Positions 32,133 through 38,652 of a stretch of DNA of 64,000 nucleotides are shown here, piece by piece. Below the pieces are notes generated by a model. It was given only the letters and a program-made list of their open reading frames with translations. It did not search any database and was not told where the DNA came from. The stretch is from Streptomyces sp. CB01881 (lineage in GTDB: Bacteria > Actinomycetota > Actinomycetes > Streptomycetales > Streptomycetaceae), in the NCBI RefSeq assembly GCF_002953255.1, contig NZ_CP026498.1, forward strand, positions 7,018,211 through 7,082,210, read 5' to 3'. Made by a program: the position numbers and the translations under genes. Position 1 is the first letter of the stretch; every line of letters starts with the position of its first letter.

Positions 32133-32240
32133 CGGTCACCCCGGTCAGTCCGGTCGGTCGCCAGCCACCGGGCTGACCGGAACTCTGGTCAGTACCACGG
32201 ACTGACCGGAGACTCGGTCACTGTGCTGTCCCCGGTCACT
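32133..32240. repeat. Cluster of seven GGTCAST/ASTGACC motifs
   Basis: CGGTCAC (32133), CCGGTCAGT (32141), CTGACCGG (32173), TGGTCAGT (32186), ACTGACCGG (32201), CGGTCACT (32215) and CCGGTCACT (32232) occur within 108 bp, in both orientations. The cluster ends 20 bp from the helicase stop codon and looks like a plasmid iteron set. Confidence 0.55.
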
Positions 32241-32259
32241 CCTGTCACCGCGGTGGCAG

Positions 32260-33810
32260 TCAGGAGACGGCGGTGATGTGTCGGGCGGAGGGGCGGTAAC
32301 GCGCCTGCTGGCCGCCCCCGGGGCCACCGGCGGTGCCTTCGGCCTTGACCGCCAACCCGCTCTTGACCAGGCGGTCAAGGTGGCGGCAGGCCTTCTCGAT
32401 GTCGGCGCGGTCGGGGTTGGCGTCGCCGGTCAGGGCGGTCGCCAGGTCACGGGCGGTCAGGCCGTCTGTGGTGGCGCGCAGGAGGGTGACCGGGTCCAGG
32501 GTCGGCTCGACGTAGGTGGTTCCGCGCTGGTGGTCGTGGACAACCGGCAGCGGGCCGATCTCGCCGGTCACGGTCTTGAGGTGGTGAATGGTGACCGCCG
32601 GGTCGCCGGCCTCTCCGGCGATGAACAAGACACTGCCCGCTCCGGCGGTCAGCCAGGTCGAGCCGTACACCCGGTCCAGGGTGGAGCGCTGGCCGCGTGG
32701 CGCGTCGGCGGTGGCCTTGCGCTGGTGGTGGAGCTCCATGATCTGGACGCCTGCGCGTAGGGCCCGCATGCGGGCGTTGTTGAAGGCGACGGCCAGGGAG
32801 TCGTCCACGAGGGTGCTGACCGCGTCCTTGAGGCTGTCGATGACGATGGTGTCGGCGCGGTGGGCGGCGGCCAGTTCGGCGAGGAGGTCGGGTTCCTTGT
32901 CGAGGGTGGCGGGGAGTGGTCCCTGCCACACGGCGAGGCGGTCGCGCAGGTGAGCCTCGTCGGCAGGCAGGATGCGGCGGGCCATGGCGCGGGCGATCTG
33001 CTGGGGGCGGTCCATCGCGAGGTAGAGGACGCGTTCTCCCTCGGCCACGGGGAGATCGAGGACGGCGGCCTGGAGGCCGAGGCGGGCGAGGACGACCTGG
33101 TGGGCGAGGGTGGTCTTGCCGACGCCCGGCGCGCCGACGATCATCAGGCTTTCGCCGGAGGCCCAGGCAGTCTGTTCGCGGGTGCCCCACAACGGTTCCT
33201 TGTCCGCGCCGGTCTTGGTGACGAAGTCCCAGCCGTTGACGATGTAGCGGGACAGGCGGCTGCTGCCGGAGGCCAGGGCGCGTTCGCGCTCGACACGGAT
33301 CTCGGTCTCGACAGCCGTACGGATCTCGTCCGGGTCGGCGCCCGGAGTCAGCGCATGCTGGACCGTGCGGATGCCGGTGGCATGCAGGGTCCGCAGCTGG
33401 GCGTCCCGGCGCACGATCTGAGCGTAGTAGTCGGCGTTGTCGGCAGAGGGCGGCGCGGCGGCGACCAGCGTGTGGAGGTAGGACGAGCCCCCGACGCGGG
33501 AGAGATCGCCCGCACCCTGCAGGTGGTCGGTGAGGGCGATGGGGTCGGTGGGCGCGTCCTCGGCGCGCAGGGCCAGGATCGCGCGCCAGATGGTCTCGTG
33601 GGCAGGCCGGTAGAAGTCGCCTGCGTCCAAAGTGCCGCGGACCTTCTCCACCGCCTGGTGGTTCAGCATGCAGGCGCCGAGGACCGCCTGTTCGGCGTCG
33701 ACGTTGTGCGGCGGCTCTCCGGAGGTGGGGCCGACGTGAGCGTTCGACGCGTCGCCTCGTCGCCCGTCGGTGGATGACGGCTTTGACGGCGGGGCCGTAG
33801 GCTTGTCCAC
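32260..33810 (-). CDS. DnaB-like replicative helicase/RecA-fold ATPase
   Basis: The 516-aa protein starts at GTG 33810 after GAGGAC. Residues about 33-140 match the DnaB N-terminal domain (PPHNVDAEQAVLGACML). Residues about 205-430 form a RecA/AAA_25 ATPase with Walker A GAPGVGKT (226-233) and Walker B ADTIVIDSLKDAV. The last 90 residues resemble a winged helix (LTARDLATALTGDANPDRADIEKACRHLDRLVKSGL). Plasmid- and phage-borne relatives unwind DNA for element replication. It faces the divergent XRE repressor at 34068 and is next to the iteron-like repeats, forming the replication module of element 2. Confidence 0.85.
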   Translation of the reverse strand: MDKPTAPPSKPSSTDGRRGDASNAHVGPTSGEPPHNVDAEQAVLGACMLNHQAVEKVRGTLDAGDFYRPAHETIWRAILALRAEDAPTDPIALTDHLQGAGDLSRVGGSSYLHTLVAAAPPSADNADYYAQIVRRDAQLRTLHATGIRTVQHALTPGADPDEIRTAVETEIRVERERALASGSSRLSRYIVNGWDFVTKTGADKEPLWGTREQTAWASGESLMIVGAPGVGKTTLAHQVVLARLGLQAAVLDLPVAEGERVLYLAMDRPQQIARAMARRILPADEAHLRDRLAVWQGPLPATLDKEPDLLAELAAAHRADTIVIDSLKDAVSTLVDDSLAVAFNNARMRALRAGVQIMELHHQRKATADAPRGQRSTLDRVYGSTWLTAGAGSVLFIAGEAGDPAVTIHHLKTVTGEIGPLPVVHDHQRGTTYVEPTLDPVTLLRATTDGLTARDLATALTGDANPDRADIEKACRHLDRLVKSGLAVKAEGTAGGPGGGQQARYRPSARHITAVS

Positions 33811-33999
33811 AGCGGTGTCCTCACTCGGAGGTGCTGGGCGGCTACCCGGTTCCTCCGTTGTCGACTGTTCCAGGGATGGGCGGTTTCGAGGTTCTGCTTC
33901 GGCCCTCGGCGTTCGTAGCGCCGGGGGCCTTTGTGTTGTCGCGATGCCGGGTGACTGGCCCGGCTCGCCGATGCGGTTCGGATTAGTTGCGTTTCGCTT

Positions 34000-34054
34000 T
34001 GCATCACGTTAACGTCGTGCTCCGCGCATTGCAAATGGGCTTAACGACGATGCA
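34000..34054. promoter_or_regulatory. Putative operator between helicase and XRE genes
   Basis: TGCATCACGTTAACG (34000-34014) and TTAACGACGATGCA (34041-34054) form an interrupted inverted repeat (TGCATC-N2-CGTTAA type). It lies just upstream of the XRE start and within the divergent control region, so it is a candidate binding site for that protein. Confidence 0.5.
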
Positions 34055-34067
34055 TGGAGGGTTGACC

Positions 34068-34559
34068 GTGGCTGGTGCGGATCCGAGACGGCGACTGGAA
34101 GGGGAGGAGAACGTCGCCCAACGCATCAAGATGGAGCGCGAGGCGCGCGGGTGGAGTACTGCCACGCTCGCGGAGCGCCTGACCGAGGCCGGCTACCCGC
34201 TCAACCAGTCGGCGGTGTGGCGCATCGAGAGCGGCGAACCACGTCGCAGGGTGAACCTGGACGAGGCCATCGGCTTCGCCAAGGTCTTCGACATCTCCCT
34301 GGACAACCTGGTCGGGCCGCCCGAGATCGCTGCCAACGACCACGTGAAGCGGTTGCTGGCGGAGTTTGCCGAGAGCTGGCAGAAGTCCGTCGCCGCTCGC
34401 AAAGAGATGGATCGCGCCCGTGACGCGCTCGATGCCTACGGCGCAGCCCACCCGAACGTCGCCGAACTCATCAGCGCGATGATCACCCGGGTCGCGGCTG
34501 ACGAGGCTGGTGACGACTACCGCTCGCCGAGCTTTCCGCCTGGCTTGTCCGACGCCTAG
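34068..34559 (+). CDS. XRE family transcriptional regulator
   Basis: The 163-aa protein starts at GTG 34068, preceded by GGAGGGTTGACC; longer reading from 33987 would cross the putative operator. Residues about 15-75 form the helix-turn-helix (RIKMEREARGWSTATLAERL, then NQSAVWRIESGEPRRRVNLDEA). The rest is helical. It is divergent from the helicase gene and upstream of the xis-int remnant, the usual position for the master repressor of an integrative element. Confidence 0.82.
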   Translation: MAGADPRRRLEGEENVAQRIKMEREARGWSTATLAERLTEAGYPLNQSAVWRIESGEPRRRVNLDEAIGFAKVFDISLDNLVGPPEIAANDHVKRLLAEFAESWQKSVAARKEMDRARDALDAYGAAHPNVAELISAMITRVAADEAGDDYRSPSFPPGLSDA

Positions 34560-34920
34560 GGTCTCGCCGACCCGGGAGTCGCGACGTAGCCCGTCGCCCC
34601 CAACGGCGGGCCTGGCCACTTGAAGGCGCCTGCGGCGCTGCCGAGTCCGCACGTCACTCCTGCCGCTGATCCAATGAGGACCGGATCATGCTGGACGTTC
34701 GGTGGTTTGGTGCGGCCGTAATCAACCGCTAACGTCCCCTCCCGTCGGTCCGACCATGGGCTTTGCCCGCCCGTGGAGCCTCGACCCGTCATGCCTTCCG
34801 CGACCCCTCGGTGCTACGAACGCCGGGGTCATAACGCGGGCCCATACAACCGATTCGCCCATCCCTGGAACACCGACAACGGCGGCGCATAGCCGAAAGC
34901 CCCGCCGGGATAGGACACCC
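34560..34920. other. Gene-free region before the xis-int fusion
   Basis: No reliable gene is seen. The region contains several short CGCTAACGTCC/CCGGGGTC-type motifs and ends with GGGATAGGAC, the probable ribosome-binding site of the next ORF. Confidence 0.4.
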
Positions 34921-35340
34921 ATGCCCGAAACACCGTTGGAGCTTGCCCGGGTGGCCCGCGCTCTCGGCACCACCGAGCGCATCCTCCTCCGCCTGATCGC
35001 AGATCAGGACGGTGGTGTAGCCGACCCGACGCTCGTCGCCCTCACCGTCGAGGAGGCCGCCCGCCGTCTCGGCGTCGGCCTGACGACCATGTACGCCCTG
35101 GTCGCCTCCGGCGAAGTCTCGTCCGTGACGATCGGCCGCCTCCACGACGCCCGCCACACAGCCTCGACCGTCCTCCTGCTGCTCGGTGTCCCCGAGCGGA
35201 TCGTGATGGCGATCATGGGCTGGTCCTCGGCCTCGATGACCAAGCGTTACCAGCACGTCACCGACCCGATGCTGCATGACGTCGGCCAGAAGATCGGCGG
35301 CCTGCTCTGGGGTGACTGTCAGGCACGACCCAGGGGGTGA
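34921..35340 (+). pseudogene. Excisionase-integrase deletion fusion
   Basis: The 139-aa ORF starts at ATG 34921. Residues 1-74 are an excisionase-type helix-turn-helix (LTVEEAARRLGVGLTTMYALVASGEVSSVTIGRL). From residue about 75, HDARHTASTVLLLLGVPERIVMAIMGWSSASMTKRYQHV is the C-terminal catalytic end of a tyrosine recombinase: His75-x-x-Arg78, Trp101 and nucleophile Tyr110. The rest of the integrase, including its DNA-binding domains and the first catalytic Arg, is missing, and so is the end of the excisionase. An in-frame deletion between GRL of xis and (R)LHD of int explains this. The product might still bind excisionase sites, but it cannot recombine DNA alone. Confidence 0.85.
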
Positions 35341-35362
35341 ATCAGGATGAGAGCAGCGCGAC

Positions 35363-35396
35363 GCGGCCTGGCAACCGCCACCGGTTGCCAGGCCGC
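35363..35396 (+). terminator. Terminator hairpin after the xis-int fusion
   Basis: GCGGCCTGGCAACCG (35363-35377) pairs perfectly with 35382-35396 over the loop CCAC, 23 bp after the stop. This was presumably the integrase terminator. Confidence 0.75.
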
Positions 35397-35457
35397 CGCG
35401 TGCTCGTCAATTGAGGAGGTAACGGGGTCTACCTCTTCTCCTTGCATGCCAACAAGA

Positions 35458-35488
35458 CCGGCCCCAGGCTCTACCGAGCCGGGGCCGG
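35458..35488 (-). terminator. Terminator hairpin after the restriction endonuclease gene
   Basis: CCGGCCCC (35458-35465) pairs with GGGGCCGG (35481-35488), and GGCTC/GAGCC extends the stem. It lies 22 bp beyond the endonuclease stop. Confidence 0.7.
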
Positions 35489-35510
35489 GACTGGAAGTTT
35501 CAGCAGACTG

Positions 35511-36260
35511 CTAGTGCGTCAATTCGTCGAACACATCGTCCGGCAGCGACTTGATGTACGCGATGCGTGCACGGATGGCTGCCTCGAGATTAGCCAACGA
35601 CAAGCTTACCGACGGCTCGATGAAGTATTCGCTGCCCGCCTCGGCGGTGAGTAGAGCGACAGCGTCGTAGTTGCCCTCCTTGACCATGCGTTCGAAGAAG
35701 ATCTTGTAGCGCCCTATGTACGATGCCCCCTCGAAGATCGGGTCGGCAGGGAACGGCATGTTCTTGGGCACCTTGACCGCGCTCAACGATCCCGGCGCGC
35801 GTTCCACGAGCATGATGAAACCGAACCAGGGCTTCAACTCGCCAAACAGGCCGCGCTCCGCGGCCATCTGGGAGTCGGCCGCGAGCCCGAGGGCTTCCTC
35901 TGTCCGGTTGTTGAAGTTGTTGCCGAACGAGGGGCCTCGCTGGGACTTGAACTCCATCGCCGCGATCAGGGAGCCGCGGTAGAGCACCAGAAGGTCCCAG
36001 TTCTTCGCCGGGCGAAAGTACGCCGGGAGATTGTTGTGACCCGTCGTGCGTACCTCAAGCGTGATATCCGGATCGCCGCGCCATAGTTTCGCCACGACTT
36101 CCTGTATCGCGTCCATCTGCTTGCCGCCGGTCACGGCTGCACGGTTGCCGGTGTCCTTGACCCCGGTCGCCTGCCCCTGCTTCGCAGCCTGTAGGTCCAG
36201 GCCCTCCCAGTAGCCGAGAACAGCGGCGCGCCAGGTCTCGACAGGTGTCAGGTTGCTCAT
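35511..36260 (-). CDS. PaeR7I/XhoI-family type II restriction endonuclease
   Basis: The 249-aa protein matches PaeR7I-type endonucleases (PF04555), which cut CTCGAG. The core NWDLLVLYRGSLIAAMEFKSQ carries the PD-(D/E)xK-type catalytic Asp and Glu-x-Lys. RGPSFGNNFNNRTEEALG is the family's most conserved block, and GGKQMDAIQEVV is also typical. The length fits PaeR7I (about 246 aa). It lies 27 bp downstream of the methyltransferase gene on the same strand, so methylation can be established first. Codon use is less G/C-rich than in core genes. The CTCGAG specificity is inferred from family. Confidence 0.88.
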   Translation of the reverse strand: MSNLTPVETWRAAVLGYWEGLDLQAAKQGQATGVKDTGNRAAVTGGKQMDAIQEVVAKLWRGDPDITLEVRTTGHNNLPAYFRPAKNWDLLVLYRGSLIAAMEFKSQRGPSFGNNFNNRTEEALGLAADSQMAAERGLFGELKPWFGFIMLVERAPGSLSAVKVPKNMPFPADPIFEGASYIGRYKIFFERMVKEGNYDAVALLTAEAGSEYFIEPSVSLSLANLEAAIRARIAYIKSLPDDVFDELTH

Positions 36261-36287
36261 GACCCCCCTCTTCTTCTAATCGGATAC

Positions 36288-37919
36288 TCAGATGCTGCCG
36301 GCAGGTAGCCCGTACGCTTCTTCGGCGGCACGCGTCGCAGCCGCCCTGTCGCTGGCGCGAAACGCGTCACGGAGCCTGGAGGCGATGTCGTCGGGGATCG
36401 CTTCGGGGCGCGGAACGGCGATCTTCCGCAGGTACTGCGCCTGGAATCGCAGCGTGCCGCCACGCATCTTCACGCCGTAGGCACTCACGAAGGCTTCTGC
36501 GATCCGGGACAGCAGCAACCCGCCAAGCACTTCCATGTCCCACGACGACGAGACGATGTAGTACAGGTTGTGGTGCGGGTAGTAGCCACCCGGCTCCAGC
36601 ACCGGCGTGATCTGGGCTTTCATGTCCTGAAGAAGTAGCTTCGGCCGTTCAGCGAGGCCCGGGTAGACCTTGTCGATCGTGCGGTGCCAGGTGTTCGGGT
36701 TCTTCCTTGCGACGAAGCGCTTCTTGACGTTCGGGTGCGACGCAAGCGCGTCCGCGAACTTCGGGTAGTCCGCCAGGTCCACGAGCCTGCCTTCGTCGTC
36801 CCATGGGTTCAGCAGCATCTTCGAGGGCGTCGTAAGACGACCTGCACGAATGTCGTCGGCCATGACGATGGGTGTCAGCCGATCTGGTTCGACGTCGATG
36901 CCGGCGTCTGGGCCGACGATGTAGGCCCTGTCAGCTCCGGTCGCGACCCCAATGCTGATCTTCGTCGTGCCGTCGGCTTCCAGCGTCGGGAAATTCTCCT
37001 GCAGGTGCTCCAGCAGCTTGATGGTGTGAGGGGATCCCGCAGGCCAGAAGTCGTCGGTCTCGAACCAGTTGGGCAGGCGGGCACCCTCCCATCCCAGGCC
37101 TGAAGCCTCCTCCGCCGTGCCCCGCACGAACGCCAGGGCCTCACTCGCGGAGGCCACACCGAATGCGGCAGTAGTGTCGATGAACGTGGAGCTGCCCTGC
37201 CCCGAGTTGGCCAGTACCGTGATCGCCGGATAGGCCGAGACCTCGGCTTCAAATGCGTCCACGTCATGCATCTGCCACACGGACTCGACCGCGTAGCGTG
37301 ATGTCACGAGACCCCGCAGGTGCTTCCCGTAGGCGTTCCGCATCCACCGGTCCGCGCAGATGAATCCAACCTTCCCGCCGCTTGCGAGCATGGACAGCGA
37401 ACGCTCATAGAAGCCGACGTAGATGTCCGCCCGTCCACGCATTGTCCGCCATGTCTTGCGGTAGGCAGCCTCGGTCTCATCATCGAGATCCTCGGTGCGG
37501 ATGTACGGCGGGTTGCCGATCACGAAATCGACATCCGTCGGTACCTCGTCGAGAAGGAAGTCGCCGTGACGCAGCCAGCCTGCACACAGGGCTCGGGCCT
37601 CTGTGGGAGTTGCCCCAGCGGCTTGGAGCATGTCTGCCGCCTTTCTCCGGCAGGTCGCGACATGCTCGTGCTGGAGATCGAGACCGTACAGACAGTCAGC
37701 CAGTGCCGACAGCTCCGTGCCATGGACCCTTGCAGACTCGAGCAGTCGCTCCAGTACGGGGACGAAAAACGCTCCGGACCCGATTGACGGCTCAACGAGC
37801 TTCATCTGAGTGAGGTCCCTGTTCGCCGTATAGCCGACCAGATCAAGAATCGTCTCGACGATCCATCGACGGGTGAAGACCTCGCCGTACTCGACCTTGT
37901 CGGGGGCAGTTGCAGCCAT
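36288..37919 (-). CDS. N6-adenine DNA methyltransferase, PaeR7I-type modification subunit
   Basis: The 543-aa protein has SAM motif I LVEPSIGSGAFFVPVLERL (about 42-60), the catalytic N-P-P-Y in VIGNPPYIR (about 134-142) and a large C-terminal target-recognition region typical of Eco57I/TaqI-like gamma-class enzymes. Paired with the PaeR7I-type nuclease it should methylate adenine in CTCGAG. One CTCGAG lies within this gene at 37737-37742. It starts at ATG 37919 (MAATAPDKVEYGEVFTRRW). The pair probably stabilises the island or defends against phage. Confidence 0.9.
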   Translation of the reverse strand: MAATAPDKVEYGEVFTRRWIVETILDLVGYTANRDLTQMKLVEPSIGSGAFFVPVLERLLESARVHGTELSALADCLYGLDLQHEHVATCRRKAADMLQAAGATPTEARALCAGWLRHGDFLLDEVPTDVDFVIGNPPYIRTEDLDDETEAAYRKTWRTMRGRADIYVGFYERSLSMLASGGKVGFICADRWMRNAYGKHLRGLVTSRYAVESVWQMHDVDAFEAEVSAYPAITVLANSGQGSSTFIDTTAAFGVASASEALAFVRGTAEEASGLGWEGARLPNWFETDDFWPAGSPHTIKLLEHLQENFPTLEADGTTKISIGVATGADRAYIVGPDAGIDVEPDRLTPIVMADDIRAGRLTTPSKMLLNPWDDEGRLVDLADYPKFADALASHPNVKKRFVARKNPNTWHRTIDKVYPGLAERPKLLLQDMKAQITPVLEPGGYYPHHNLYYIVSSSWDMEVLGGLLLSRIAEAFVSAYGVKMRGGTLRFQAQYLRKIAVPRPEAIPDDIASRLRDAFRASDRAAATRAAEEAYGLPAGSI

Positions 37920-38187
37920 GGGTGCCTCTCGTCATGGCTCACTGCACGAGCCTCACCTCAAGGCTATCGGTGGGCGCGACCACCAGAGGACTTCCCGCAA
38001 CTACCCGGATTCGTGGCTCTACGGCGGCTCGTTGAAGCTCTGCTTCGTGATCGGCGGAGTCCAGCCTTCTGTGTGCCTCCGGCAGCAGGCACGTGACGCA
38101 GCAGGGCAGCCGCCGACTGATCAACTTCGGACTCACCTGCGCCACCGGCACGGTCGCGCAGGTTCATGACCGTCTGCTCGCGTCAAC
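37920..38187. other. Right end of element 2, gene-free
   Basis: Between the methyltransferase start and the arm sites no gene is supported. The methyltransferase promoter must lie here. Confidence 0.4.
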
Positions 38188-38207
38188 TGAGACCAGAACT
38201 GAGACCA
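38188..38207. repeat. Right arm-type integrase site pair (TGAGACCA)
   Basis: TGAGACCA lies at 38188-38195 and 38200-38207 with the same 12-bp period as the pair at 21669. It is 62 bp from the att core. Confidence 0.55.
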
Positions 38208-38216
38208 CGCGACGAC

Positions 38217-38249
38217 GAAGGGCCCGACCGCTGCGCGGTCGGGCCCTTC
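38217..38249 (-). terminator. Current terminator of tRNA-Ser(GGA)
   Basis: GAAGGGCCCGACCGC (38217-38231) pairs perfectly with 38235-38249 over a 3-nt loop. The stem differs from the 19056/21480 version, as expected if it came with element 2. Confidence 0.7.
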
Positions 38250-38268
38250 GTTTGCCCTGGCGGGCAAA

Positions 38269-38323
38269 GGCGGAGGATACGAGATTCGAACTCGTGAGGG
38301 ATTGCTCCCAACACGCTTTCCAA
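38269..38323 (-). repeat. att core within intact tRNA-Ser
   Basis: This is the 55-bp segment identical to 19093-19147 and 21518-21572. It covers the tRNA from the anticodon loop to its 3' end plus two bases, so integration of the element rebuilds the gene. Confidence 0.85.
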
Positions 38324-38355
38324 GCGTGCGCCCTAGGCCTCTAGGCGAATCCTCC
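38271..38355 (-). tRNA. tRNA-Ser (anticodon GGA)
   Basis: The 85-nt transcript has acceptor strands GGAGGAT/ATCCTCC, D-stem GCC/GGC, anticodon stem CACGC/GCGTG with loop TTGGAAA (anticodon GGA), the long class II variable arm of a serine tRNA and T-arm ACGAG-TTCGAAT-CTCGT. It reads UCC and UCU. A -10-like TACTAA (complement of 38366-38371) lies just upstream. Its 3' half is the att site of two tandem elements. Confidence 0.95.
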
Positions 38356-38472
38356 GTGGGAGAGCTTAGTACATGTTCAGGGGTGCTCGCGACCACGTAT
38401 CTCGTAGGTGGGGGAGGGGCGTGACCTGCGGATCGGGGTGGTGGAGGTGGAGGGCGGGGATCGGGTACTGTT

Positions 38473-38566
38473 GGGGGCAGCCCCTCGTGTGGCGTTATCT
38501 CTCTGAACCCCCCCAGGGCCGGAAGGCAGCAAGGGTAGGAGGGCTCTGGCGGGTGCGCGGGGGGTC
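38473..38566 (+). ncRNA. ffs: Small SRP RNA (4.5S-type)
   Basis: The conserved SRP domain IV hairpin is present: CAGGGCCGGAAGGCAGCAAG followed by the returning strand GGCTCTGGCGGG. It contains the GGAAGGCAGCAAGG asymmetric loop and GGAA tetraloop bound by Ffh. TACTGT at 38466-38471 is a probable -10. The exact ends are estimated. It lies upstream of dnaX, as in other streptomycetes. Confidence 0.9.
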
Positions 38567-38652
38567 TTTGCGTTCCCGGGGGCGGGACGGCCCGGTCGAA
38601 GGGGGACCGAGGGGCGACGCGTTTGTCCGTCCGTCCCGATATCGTCGGTGGT

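Larger units (their letters stand above)
31457..32259. other. Gene-free 800-bp regulatory/replication region
   Basis: No believable gene lies here. It contains two CACAACTTGCTCCG repeats, a strong hairpin, three GCGTGGACGG repeats and a cluster of GGTCAST motifs. It sits between the regulator gene and the helicase gene of element 2 and is the best candidate for a replication origin or control region. Confidence 0.5.
21518..38323. mobile_element. Tandem island element 2 at tRNA-Ser, integrase-defective
   Basis: This 16.8-kb element is bounded by 55-bp identical att cores (21518-21572 and 38269-38323). Both ends carry paired TGAGACCA octamers with the same 12-bp period. Its content (IS982 copy, peptidoglycan-precursor-like operon, helicase with iteron-like repeats, XRE regulator, restriction-modification pair, xis-int fusion) is typical accessory DNA. 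The only recombinase trace is the fusion at 34921, so autonomous excision looks lost. Confidence 0.8.

Noticed and set aside
31922..32276. Small ORFs in the repeat-rich region next to the helicase
   Set aside because: Their translations follow the repeats, lack ribosome-binding sites and resemble no protein.
34702..34920. Longer start of the xis-int ORF at 34702
   Set aside because: The added 73 residues are Pro/Arg-rich and unlike excisionases; ATG 34921 with GGGATAGGAC fits the family start MPETPLEL.
38188..38207. Integrase C-terminus directly at the right att
   Set aside because: The sequence there gives no recombinase motif in any frame; the only recombinase trace is at 34921-35340.
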